NCBI GenBank assembly: GCA_019096065.1
Contig: JAGUCH010000007.1
Coordinates: 6,656,501 to 6,720,500 of the forward strand
DNA from: Paracyclopina nana
Taxonomy: Eukaryota > Arthropoda > Copepoda > Cyclopoida > Cyclopettidae
Length of the DNA stretch: 64,000 nucleotides
Direction: 5' to 3'
The notes under the pieces were generated by a model. It did not search any database and had not been told where the DNA came from. It saw only the letters and a list, made by a program, of their open reading frames with translations. This document shows positions 10,254 to 22,900 of this stretch, in pieces; the first letter of the stretch is position 1; every line of letters starts with the position of its first letter. Made by a program: the position numbers and the translations under genes.

Positions 10254-11552
10254 AGCTGTGCAGTTTTCATGTCAAAATTAACATCGCTCTCAAAATGTAA
10301 GGAAGCGTATTCCTTAACGATACTTTTGTTTTTGGTACCATGATTCAAATCAAATGGTAAAGTAATGAAACTTGAAGCTGCGCCTGCAATTTTGCTTTCA
10401 GTTTTCAATACTGAAAATGAACAGGAAGGCAAACTGTTTCTTCACGTTAGGATTTTTCCCAAGCTGAGCCAATGAAAGCTAAACGTCTGCTGATTTATTG
10501 TTGCTTCCAATGAGTTTATGGCCAAGATATTTATTGATGCAACAGCATTGCAGTGAGCTTTATACTGATATGGTTTTTGCATGCATATAAATATCTGATA
10601 CTTTATGGCCACTGCTACCATTGCGTGACAATTTGCCTGACCTCCATGATTGAGACACTAATGATGGCTCAATATTACATTGTTGCAGCCAAAAAAGCTC
10701 ATGCACAGCCAAGCTAGTTAAGGGCTTCCAAAAACACTGGCTCAAAAAATACTGCCTTTTTCACACACCATGAAATACAATTTCAGTTTTGAGAGCTGAA
10801 AAGAAAGTTTTGCAAGTGTCTCATTACCTAAATATCTTGTCAAAAAATCTGAATCAAAATTAAAAAAACCTAAAAGGTCTGATAAACATTAAAATTAAAG
10901 AGGCTTTTTTACTGCCTGCTTACATAAAGAAATAGATATGTGCATACCACAAGCACTGACTAAGAAATAGAATTTTAGAAAATACAGCTTTTTTGGAAGC
11001 CCTACTGCATATAATATAAGCGTATATGGTCTCCATTTATCGCAAACCGCAAGACACACGTCGAGTAACTCGCAATGATCGCGTGATGGCCACTCATGTG
11101 TAGCACCACTTTTGCGATCATATTTGGCTTTTACCACCACATAGCTACATAGCAGCCACTTTTTGTGCAGTAGCCACTTTCGAAGTAGCAGCAGCAGTAG
11201 CAGCAGCAAAAAACCTGACAAATTGTCCGCGTAGAATGTGAAAAATAATGATGAAGAAATGGCGTGACCTTTTGGCAGTGTCCCTTGTGATCTGGAGATT
11301 TTCAGCCCATTAGAAAGCCCATTATCCATTATTTTGGCGACAAAAAAACTGACTTCCTTCACTTTTATTTTGCACAACCCTAAAACGATTTCCGCGTGGT
11401 ATAATTCAGTTTACAGATCAAACTCTGCTTTTTTATGTCACAGCTCTTTCTAAGCCAATTGGAGGAAAGAAGATACTTTATAGCATGGGATTCAATTTTG
11501 CAAGACATTTTCAAGTAGTTTGCCAAATTATCATAAGTTAAAAAAAAGTTAA

Positions 11553-11624
11553 GGCATGACCGAGATTCGAACTTCAGTTGGCTGAAACTAGAGTCCAATG
11601 CTCTAACCACTGAGCTATGGGAAT
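11553..11624 (-). ncRNA. tRNA-like sequence (pseudo-tRNA or SINE head)
   Basis: On the minus strand TAGCTCAGTGG (pol III box A) is followed about 45 bases later by GTTCGAATC (box B), then a T-run that could stop pol III. The D-arm and a possible anticodon stem (TTGGA/TTCAG, loop CTCTAGT) can be drawn. The acceptor stem halves and T-stem pair poorly, so it is probably a tRNA pseudogene or the tRNA-derived head of a SINE rather than a working tRNA. Confidence 0.45.
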
Positions 11625-13399
11625 ATTTATCAAGATATGCACTGAAAAGTCTAGTTTTTTTTGCAAAAGTAGCAAAGTAATGAAACTTGCAACTTTGGTT
11701 TCAAAGTTGAAATTAGAAAGCCCTGCAGAAAAATAAGTATCTGGATGAATGGAAATGCAGCCAGCCATGAAAGTAGTTCCAGTGGTTGTCAATTTTTTGT
11801 TGGCCAGAATGATTGAAACCTTCGGAGGCAAGTCCCATGGGACTGATTAAGATTAGAAAGCCATATGTGCTTCCAGGGCAATATAGCATGCAACCTTGAT
11901 TGAGACATTTATGACACACACTTTAAAGTACTCAGCAACTTCATGACAGGCTTTTTCACAAAGTTTGTTGCTGCCCTTTTTTGCACTGAAAATCATCTGG
12001 TAATTATTACTGGACTGAGAGTTGGCCAAAATTGAAAGGCGGAACTTTAGCTTGATTTTATCACGCAACCTTGACAAAACTCCTCCTTTGCACATCTCAA
12101 GAACTCCATTTTGCTTGGATTTTTAAAGCTTTGGGTGAAATTGTAAGATTATAGAATTTTTTGATCAAAAAATGTATTTTAATTCAATAAAGGAAAATGC
12201 CTAATAAATTAGGTGTCTTTGCACAAAGCAAAATTGAAAAAAATTGATGCTTGTTCAGAATTGTTTTCTTTGGTCTATTTGAAAATCATTTTGGCTCTTT
12301 TTTTAGTGGAGAATAAGGGCAAAATGCATACGTAGGGGAGACGGAAGGCATTAAAAAGCAGTAATGTTATGTGCAGAGCGAAGCGAATTCTAAAGTCATT
12401 CTGCTGCATATACATGACACAGTCATTTAAGGGCAGAAATATATGTTTATATCGAGGTGGGGAACATAAAGAACGGCTACTAAAGAGCTGGGAGAGGATT
12501 TTAAAATGGAAACACACGATAAAAGCTTTACTAGGCCGAGCCAGCGAGGACTGTAATTTCTGTGTTATTCCCTTTAATAATCCGAGTTATTCTAAATTCT
12601 TTGGTATTTGATTAGTTCGATTATGGAATATTACAGTTATAAAATTGCTTAATGGCCCCAAAAAATTGAAAATTATTTAATATATCCAAAATGTTTGGAA
12701 AAAATATGAAAGAGCTGAGTCGGATCGGTGAACTGAATTATAACGCGAGGAAATTACAGTATATAAAAATGAAAAACTTGTCAAAATGCCTTTGGACGTC
12801 CAGTCTAGTTCAACTTGCTTGCTCTAAAGAAATTCAATACTTCACTCTCGTCCGCATGCTTAAAAAAACTGACACATATTCAGATTTCCAGCAAACAACT
12901 GAACTTGTAAAATATGTTTGTGTAAAAAATTTGAAATTTAATTATTTTCATAATTCATTTGGTTAATTAAAAAGAAAACATCTTTTTTGCCAATAAATGA
13001 GCCAAATAATTCCCTTGTCTTCTTATATAATGTAAAATCTGAAATATGCTTTAATAGAAAGCCACATTTTTTTATGAGACGTTCATCTACTATTTCGAGG
13101 CCTTGTTCACCTGTGACAATAATCTAAAAACTATGTAGATATTAACAAATGTAAAAAAAACCTCACAATTTCTCTCAAAATTAAATTATTCTACCTGGAA
13201 AACTACATTTTTCAGACATTTGTAACTTAATACATTTAAAAAAACAGAAATACTTTTATAAACTAAAAAAATCACCTATGAAATGAAATATTTAAAAAAG
13301 AATTGAAATATATTTCAAAAGTAAGAAAATCCACAAATTTACAAAATGCAGAAATGTGGCCAAAAAGCACACAAAAAAGCCACTTTTCTCCTTGAAATT

Positions 13400-13909
13400 A
13401 TCAATTGCCGAGCTGATCTTGAATCGGAGGAAAAGGCTGGGGAAAAAAGTTATTTCCCCTCTTATTTTGGCGCTTTTCGGCTTAGAGTCCGCCATGTGCG
13501 GCCAGATCAGACTAGAGCAGTCTATACAGAGAGAGTATAATGTAAGAAAGGCCTTCAAGATGGCGGCTGATGCGCTTTGAGCTCGATTCTCCTCCTCCCG
13601 TCGATGTGTTGGTGAGATAAGCGCGGCAACGGCGTTTCGCGGCGCGAATCGCCGTTCGGCGCTCCGCCGTTTGCGCCAATTTGAAGACGAGCCGAAGAAG
13701 ACACCGATTGGTCGCCATTGAGTCTGAAGCGCTCGCTGCTGCTTCACAATTCTTCCTTTGCCATCTCTTTCACTTTCCAATTACAGCTTTTGAGCATAGT
13801 AGACTGCTGGCGTGCCAATGTGAAACATGTGCGAAAAAAACCGCTATTGATAGACTATTCAATATTTAGCAGTATTTGAGCTGAGCGTTGTTGCAGGCAG
13901 TGCCAAAAA
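13400..13909 (+). promoter_or_regulatory. GC-rich promoter and 5' UTR region of the PRDM gene
   Basis: This is the only clearly CpG-rich stretch in the left half of the window, strongest at 13620-13680. It lies just before the first coding exon of the PRDM gene. It contains AAGATGGCGGC near 13557, which matches the animal YY1 consensus. No TATA box is obvious. A TATA-less, CpG-rich promoter would suit a regulatory gene, but the start site is not defined. Confidence 0.5.
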
Positions 13910-16900
13910 ATGATGACTTTGACGGATTCCAGAGCAGGTAAGGCCTCAGAAAAAAAAAATACTTTAAAAATTCAAAATTTCAAAGCTTCTAAAGCTTTTT
14001 GATAATTGAGTTAATTTTGCCCTCATCCAGATTAAAAATTGATAAAAATAGGCTAAAAATGCGTTTTAAAACACTTTTTTATACCATTTTTAAATTGAGA
14101 TTCAAATTTAATTTTTTTAAGCTAAAAAAGTAAAAGGTGAAAGTAGGCCAAAATTCAAATTGATTAAAGGATTTATCATGTTAAGATTCTTGAACCAGTT
14201 GATCTGTGTTTGTTGACATGCCTGAAATTACATTTAGATCAATACTGCATTTCTCATCATGACACCTAATACACAAAATGTGAATTTGTCCCCAGAGAGA
14301 TACTTTGGGCGTGTACATGCATGAAAACACGCAATATGTCCCTTGGGACATCATCAAAGATTGTCACTGCTGTTGTCATCATAACTATTGATCCAACAGC
14401 AAGGCAAAAATACAAATTATTCCAAATCTCCCGCGCGCGAAAGCAGGTAAATTTCAAGCCATCAAGCATTGAAAATATGTGGGAAAACCTTTGGGGACAT
14501 TTGGCTAATTTATGAGTCCATGTGGATGTCTTCTTTGGGAGGATTTACAACTCTCCTCAACGGATTTCTCCACTTTTCCCCTTTTTTTTGGTCTCTATCA
14601 AAAGCCTCAAAGTTGAAGTTGGGAAATGTGCAAAGGTAGCAATTAAGGCAGAAGAAAACTTTTAATGGTCAGAAATGATGGTGTCACAACAATTAAAACA
14701 GCTTTTGGCAGGTGTCATGACAAGTCCATTAGGGCATTATTATTATTTTTGTTTGCCATTTACCAGCAGCATGGAAAACTGACTCATGTTTATCACTTGT
14801 GAATTGGGAAGATAACATTTTTGAAGCTTTGTCTTATCGAAGAGTGAGACATGAACACATTTCTTCAGGTTGTAAAACTCTGTGACATGTGAACGATTTA
14901 CACCGGTGCTTTTCAAAGATAGCACCTAATCCTTGGATGACCGCCGTATTAGCGAAATCCGGATGATAAGACACTCGCATGCATCCATCTGCACTTTTCG
15001 CAATACTAGATTTCATATGGGCTAGTCGAGCTTTGAGTCGTTGCAGCAAAGCTTGCAAATTAGCCGCTGACTAATTTGCTCAAAATGCTTGGAGCTGCTC
15101 GCCCGCACATCAACTTGAGAAACAATTACATCCAAAGTGTTTAAAATAACATGGATAGCTCATTGCGCTGACTAAACAGGTATGTGCATTTTCCGTGTAA
15201 AAACATGATGCCCCGAATGGTGATTATGGCTAATCTCAGGGGAGTCTTTTTGCTCGGTAATTGTGTTTTCCTACTGCACATGTCATTGAGAATCTGAGAC
15301 ACCCACGACGTTGTAGCAATGGCAGTAGCTAGGTAGTAGTAGTTTTTATTGCTTTACGACCCGTTCTGCATGAGAGAAGTGTCAACACACGAGCAGTGCA
15401 GTGTGTATACGCATGAGTCAATAGAGTCATGTAGCTTTGATGTCGACTATCACACTTATGATGCGATTGTCCGCAGAGTTAATGAGTGGCCGAGCATCTC
15501 CAAGCATTCCGGACAAATTATCCAGGGGCAAATCATGCAGCATTTAGATCACGACTCGAAGCCAGTTCAACCCGGATATGCTCTAGGATTGAGTTTCAAT
15601 AGCTTATCATATCACTTTTTCCAGATACTAATGTGGTCGTTGATCCACCGACACCTACATCGCTGTTTCCAGACCCCACCTCATCATCAGCTCTGATGGC
15701 AAATAGCTCACTATTAGCAGCTGCTGCTTCTACGGCAGCAGCCACCAATCTGCAGGCAGAGGCAGCCAGGCAGTTTTTGCACCAATTGAGCGCTAGCCAT
15801 GCTCTTAATCCGCCATCACAAGTGGATTTGAGGGAGTCGTCAGTCCACAAAACTGATCTGGGTGTCTGGGCCATCGAAACAATACCCAAGGGCACAAGAT
15901 TCGGACCCTTCATGGGAAAATGGACAATGGAGCCGGCCAATCCAAAGTTTGCTTGGGAGGTATGTAGATTATTTTTTTTCCCGTGCAGTTGAGTTGAGAC
16001 TACGATACTTTGTAACTCACACCCATTGAAGTCTGTGCTTTCTCCCTGGATTTGGCAACGCTTGGGCTGAAAACATGGGGGTAGGCTAGCAAATTGTGGT
16101 AGTTGGCGTCAATTGGATATTATTAGTCTGATAGGCATCAGTATGTATGTAACGAGGAAAAGAGGAGCTCACATGAATAATAAGCGCGTTACAGCTCTGC
16201 GCTGCTGAAATGATATAGCCATCGCAGCAAGTGTGAACATCAGCTAGAGCAGCAGCGGCGGCGGCCATTATGATTGGAGCGGTCGTTACACACTACATAT
16301 TTAACACGTACACAATAGCAACGTATGCATTCTGTGGCATGTCGAACTGGAGCTGATCTCCCTTCCTGCATCTGCAGACGCCAAATCCCGACAAACTCCT
16401 TCGCCCATGTTCTCATCCCAAACGGGAGGAAATCCAGTGAGGAAGATTTCTCTTCAACGGGTGCGAGCATCAAAGTATCACTCACTCGACATAACTGCAC
16501 GCAAAAAAAACAAATTGCAGCAAAGTACGCTCAGTACGCTCAGTACGTCAGCATAGTGAAATATTATTGCCAGTAGGGTCTAGCAACGACAAAGGCGACT
16601 AGATCCAAAAAGTCAACTCAGCACCATTCCGCCCCTTTCGTTTGACAACTGTCATGTGGCTCACATCTCAATCCGAGCAGTGATATTTAGGGGAGGAGAT
16701 TCACTTTTGTGTGTGCTAACGGCTAATGTCTATTGTTATACGGATAGCCATAAATGAGAGGTGGATCCCCATATGCTTGCTTTTTTTTGGGTATATATTA
16801 TTAGGGTGGTTTGTGGGTAGGAGGGGCACTTTCTGCCCCCCCAAAAACCAAGTCAATCAGTTAATATAGATTTTAGCTCACAATCTGCCCCAAAGAGGGC

Positions 16901-19900
16901 GTGAAATGGTTTTTTATTGCGTTTCCCATGTATATAAGTCTGCTCTGATGTTCATCATCTTGGTCTATATATTCTCATGGCTTCTGCTAGTCCCATAATC
17001 CCAATGTGTGCATAATATAGCTGTGGCAGCTAGTGAGCTTTGCACCCAATATCATCATGAAATGGAAGCCAACAAAGAGTAGTAGTACATGGAATATAGG
17101 AGTGAAATATGTGCTCATGATATGGTCTTGAAAAGCCATAATTTGCAAAACCTAATTATTTTCCTTCTTTCTTTTTTTTTTTTTTGGAGGCTTAAAAAAG
17201 GTATACATGGTCAAAATGAGAAATTTGGATGATTTTGAAAAAAAGCTTTTTTAATTTCAGTTTTTTGAAAAAATTCAAATTTTCAAGATTTCAACTATTT
17301 TTGGTTGGCATAAGAGGATTTGAGTGGAAAGTGGGTCCTTTTGGAGGAGTTATGACACCAGATTGAATGTGTCTTTTCAAGTAGAGATATCAATCTCAGC
17401 TCAAAAGGTAGCTTCGCTGCTGACAGGAGCTCTTTACAAAAATGCTCATAATACAATGCCGTATTCAAAAAGTCAGCCTTGGAGACATGAGAAAAAGGAG
17501 TCGAATTTTTTTTTGGCCTCCGAAAAAAAATCTCATCTTTTATGGATGATGGAGACATTAGTTAAAAATCGATTATGTCGTTTTCCGCTTGCTGCTGCTG
17601 CTGATGTGACCCAAAAGTTTGTTTAATCCATCTGTTCGCAGAAGCGAGGCGAGAAAAAATGGGCGCGTAGTATTATGATGCTGCTCCTGCTCTTTTCAAA
17701 GGGACTCAAACCGCGGTAACTTTATTATAAATACAGACTGATCCGAAAAAAATCAAACTTTCTATTTATAATTGATCTTTTTCAATGCTTTAGGCCCGGT
17801 TCACCTGGTCAATTGTGGGCATACAAAAAGACCAAAAAATACTCAAAAAATGGCCAATTTAAACATTTTTAAAAATATTTTAGCTGATATTTTAAGCCAC
17901 AATTGGCCTTTAAAATTGGCTTTTTTTAAAAGGCCATTTATTTACCTTTTCAGCTGTTGTATTTTTTGAAATTTCCGCTTTTTTAGCAGCCATTATTAGC
18001 ATAGTGAACTGATACTAATTTATTTAGAAAGCCGCAAAATAGTGAATAATTTGGGCGAGTTGCACTTTTTGTGGGTCACCCTGTAGTTGCAGAGCGAAAA
18101 GTTTTAAGTGTGGACGGAATGCGGCGTCACAGCTTTGCTTTTGAGCTGAAAATGATCCTGAACCCGATGGTTTCATTGAGCCGACAATTTTTCCGATCAA
18201 AGTCTGCACCTCGGGGTAAAAAGCCTCCAAACCCCCACCACCAATTCCCAATTTCAAGGCTGAAAATTGATTTTTTTTGCTAATTTTTTTTTGAACCAGA
18301 CTTTAGTTTAGAAATTATTTTAGGACGCTTTTTTAGGGGGAATTCCACGCTGTGCGCGGCTAGCGCATCTGCAACCACTGTGTGGTCTTAATAGCGAAAA
18401 AAATTGAGATGTCAGTTTTGGGGAAATTTGTCAGAAAAAGAAGAATTATCGGGGCGACAACAAGGGTGCAAATGTCAGATTTCTGCCAGTGATCGATCAT
18501 AAATCATAGTACATACATCAATTAATATTAGGTAACCATAAAAAAGTAGATCTCCGTGGAAAAAACAGCATGTTATTTTAGAGGCTGACCTGGAAACAAA
18601 AAAAAAATAGATGAAAATAGAGGATAGAGGGCAAAAGTGAATATTTCATTTGGGGCTCTTCAAAGAAAACAATGGGAGAAAAGAAAGCAAAATTCAACAT
18701 AAACAAGAGATCAAAAGAGAAAAGCCACGTGCTAAATCCAGGGATTTCTCAGCAGTTGCTAATTACTGGGAAGGGAAACCATTTTGGGAACCAAATAGAG
18801 CCCCGTTCATCTAGTCGTTATTATGCTTTCGAGTAAGATTGAAAAGCCATTTTCCACTGATTTTTCAAGATTTTTTTAGCCAAAATTGGCTCAGCTGCGA
18901 AAGTGTAGGAAATCTTGTTGTACTTTCCAGCCAATTGAACTTGCTTAAAACATCGATATTTTCCCATTTATCCACTATAATAATTTGCTAAACTACGACA
19001 ACAACAAAAAAAAGACCAGCAAATTCAAGCCAGTTTTTATTGATTTTTGCATATTTTTTTGGCCAAAATTGACGGGTCAGTAAAAATAAATAAAATCCTT
19101 TAGTACTTTCAAGCAATTTTGACATATTTTTCACATTGATATTCTGCCAAAATGTATACCATAATATTTTGCAAAACGCAGACTTTTGCCAAATAAAGTA
19201 AAAAAAAGAAGCAAAATCAAGCCAGTTTTTTTATATATTTTTGTACATTTTTGGCCATAATTGGTGGAAATGTATTACATAAGAAAATACTATCGTACTT
19301 TCAAGCAATTTTGACATATTTTTCACATTGATATTCCGTCCTGATTTGCAGCTGAACGCAGCTGCAAATCATGTGATCTAGAAAAAATGGAATGGCTTCC
19401 CAATTACTCCATCACTCTGCTAATTAGAATCTATCCTAGTTAGGCTTTCTATGACAGCAGCAGATTTGTTCAAAGGTTACTTGCGTAGCATGAGATAAAG
19501 GCGCCGCGCTCCGTTCCACCTTGTTAAGTCAAAAATGTCTGAAAATGATTCAAGGAAATCAGTAGCTGGCGCCGTTAACCGCCTCCAATCCGCCGGAAAC
19601 AACAACAAGGAAACATGACTAATAGATTTTTTATAGTATGTAAAAAAAATTCAGAAAACAGTTGAATCAAAAAATAATATGTAAGAAGAGTATTTTTTCT
19701 TAAAATTACAAAGTAGAACAGAACATATCATATTTTGCAGAAAAATAAGGCAAAATGGCTTGAAAGTTCAACAAGATTCTCCTTCAATCTCAAGTTATTT
19801 CAATTTTGGCCAAAAAAAGCCCAAAAATCTAAAAAAAATATACATATTGCTCAAATTTGCTTATGGCGCAAATCCAAAATATCGAGGCCTGATAAAAATC

Positions 19901-22900
19901 AGTATTATACATTTTTACATGAAGTAAGTAAGCTAACAGCAAAAAAATAAATGTTGGTGAAAATACAAAAGGGACGGGGGGTAACGGTGGTTCGGCCATA
20001 CGAAGAAGAGAAGAAGGATGTTGTAGCAGTAAAAGAAGGCTGCATGTAGTACAGTAAAAGTAGTTAGTTCGTGACTGTGCATTCGCCGTCATTTTTCATA
20101 GTAGGTGTAAAATTGTTCGGGAAACATGACTCAGGCTCACAAACAAACTTCACAAAGGAGGTCATATCTTGCTATTTACATTTGCAAAGACAAGTTCAAA
20201 ATCGGCACAATTTTTGGTGCTTTTTACGTTCAATGCCAATTCTCATCAATTATTTAGTAAAGCCACTGTTTGCCTAGTGGAGCAACACCCAGAAGTGACA
20301 ATGACAGACTAGATACAATATATGCGCGCTAAAGGGACGCGCCAAAACCATGCCATAAATGCATTACGCTGTTGTTGGCTCAGCGGCGCGCGCAATACCA
20401 TCGAAAGTGGCTAATTTGAGCTAATTTGCTTGATGAGCCCACTTTTTGGGAGGTGAACCTAATTTTTATAATTTATGATATTTGCCAACTTATGAATCTT
20501 TTCTTAGCAATTGTTCTAGTGAATTAAGGCTAATTAAAAATATTCAGCTTAAAAAACATGGAGTTATTACCTTTCAGTACAAAATATTGCCATAATTTCC
20601 TAGGTGAACCGGGCTTAAAGAAAACCAAATCAAAATAAAAACAATTACACCTATGCTGTTTACACAAAATATCATGAAATCTGTGGTTAAAATGATTATT
20701 GTAGGCTATCTTTTTAAGCTTGATCAAAGTGGCGCCAATTTTGGGCCAAAACCTTGAAAAAGTCGATAGAAACCGATTTAATTGGACTATTTTGGCACCA
20801 CATTCGGCAATCTGTATCATGATATAAAAAGGGAAAACATTCTTCACTGATTCTCATGAGTAGGACATCAGACATTTTCGACCTTAGTGAAACGCCCCAC
20901 ATCCTAATGTGAGCTGTAATGAGTCCGAAAAATGTGTGAGGGTCACGTGGTCTAGCTATTATTGAATGTTTGCTCATAACAAATTAACACGAGGAAGCTA
21001 CTCAAGTCCAATTCTTCTACCTCCATTTTCTCGAGCCATACAATAAAATTGACACAATAAAGCTAATTTTTTATGGCCTTAAAGGGGGATTCGAATTCGC
21101 GCTGTCTAAGCACAAAATATCTCTGAGGATCATTAAGACAAGACTTTTTCTGCTGACTCAGCCAGCCACAATTTTGCCAATAAAAAATTAGCAACAGCCA
21201 CGATTTTTCGTTGCACAGTTCAGGGCAATAAGGATCAGACTTATTATGAGTGTTATCATCTGGCTTGAGCGGAAAATTCGTGAGATCAATGACACATCTC
21301 AATAATGATCCCAGTGTGAACAGCAGTCACTTCGTTATCACCCCTGACGACTTTTTTTGAGCTGGCCGCGTTTCAAAGAGCGTTTTGTCAAGCTCCCATT
21401 CGAACTAGGGCGAAGCATTCACCGGGAACGTCAAAGAATTTCCAAAAAGGCTTTTTTCGCTAAAGAAATATCGGAAAACTGCTTTATGTTGCTGCGAAGG
21501 ACGCACTCCTTGGCATGATGGCCTAGTTGCAAGCTCGAGATGCAGACCTGCAATCTGACAGATCGCAATTGTTGCAGATTTGTTTTTCCAATTTTCGTCC
21601 TTTTTTCCCCGCTTGGTCAACCCTAGGCGATTCTTTTGTGGCTGTAAAAGATGGGCCAGCAGGATGCACCTTTTGTGAGCATTTTTGGGGGTGAATTGTT
21701 GGCTGATTCGACCATTTTCACTGTCACTTCTTTAGCTGCTACCACCATAACTGTCAGGCTACCACAAAATGTCTGTGACAGGAATTCCTTCGAGAATTGC
21801 TGCAAAGGAACAACTTCATGCCCATTTGAAAGAAGGTGTCATATGGGGACACGCATATACATGTCTGTATGCTAGTCCAGCAGCTACACATGACGAGGAT
21901 GAAAACATTGTAAATGAATATGCGACAATTGAATGCTTGAAGATTTCTGTGCTCAAGTTGAAGCTCTCAACTAGTGAAGAGGACCAAGTTGAGCTCCATC
22001 CGCAGCTCCAAAAAGCAGTGTTCACATATTTCTTTGGCAGAAAAAGCCTTTTTTGATACTTTTCGAGTATCGATCGAATAATGCGTTATTTGTGGGATGA
22101 GCATCACACTGAGAGATTGATACCCAAGATAGAGATAGAATCTTTTGCAGCTTGCGGCCACTTCTTTTAAACGCCGCAATAATTCACTACTCATTCATTG
22201 CCAACGCGGTGCCAATCAGACCACAATTGTATACACCACTACAACTATGGAGCTGTGAAATTGACGCCTCTACTGAATTGTCACGAAGCAGTCTTTAGTC
22301 ACACACAACAACCAGCTAAAGGTTTCTCTTCTCTTCTTGTAGGTTTTGGTGCCAGCAGCTGGGATCCGAGGCTACTTGGACGCCTCTGAATATGGGACAT
22401 GGCTCAAGCACTTCCAGTGTGTGGCCAGCTCAAAGTTGGACAGACAAAATGTCAAAAAATTCCTCCTAGGTGGACAAGTAAGCTGAAAAGTCCTAGCATT
22501 GTCCTCAATGTATTCAGTCCTTTTTGCTCTTGCAGATTTACTATGAAACCATGAGGAAAATTGACGTTGGTGAAGAGCTATTGCTGGGCCCCAAGGAGCC
22601 CATCAGGCTAGATGGCAGCACTGGCAGCAACAGCACAGGGGGCAGTAGTCACAATGGAGACTTGACTGAGAATGATCAGAATTCGGACAACCCAGTGTCC
22701 AAGACTGGAGAGGAGGAGAGTGAAGTGTCTGAAGATGAGGAGGAAGGGGTGAAATGCATCAAATGTGACAAAATGTTCCCTGACATATTCACGTAAGCCC
22801 TCTAATGCATTATTCAAAAGTAGGGTTGTATTTGGACATTCATATTTAAAAAATATTTAGGCTACTAGAAGATTTTAGATTTTTTAAGCAAGATTCCAAA

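Larger units (their letters stand above)
8970..13400. other. Gene-poor stretch with dispersed repeats
   Basis: Apart from the elements listed separately, I find no gene. Open frames such as 10895-11377 (minus) include simple CAG/CTG-repeat translation (poly-Leu) and lack gene structure. TTCAGTTT/AAACTGAA units occur near 10400 and 10785, and a GTTCACCTG motif near 13106. Confidence 0.4.

Noticed and set aside
10895-11377. 160-codon minus frame
   Set aside because: Contains a poly-Leu run from a CAG/CTG repeat and no start context or homology that I recognise.
13292-13780. 162-codon minus frame near the PRDM promoter
   Set aside because: Overlaps other open frames on both strands in a GC-rich promoter; no motif or splice support.
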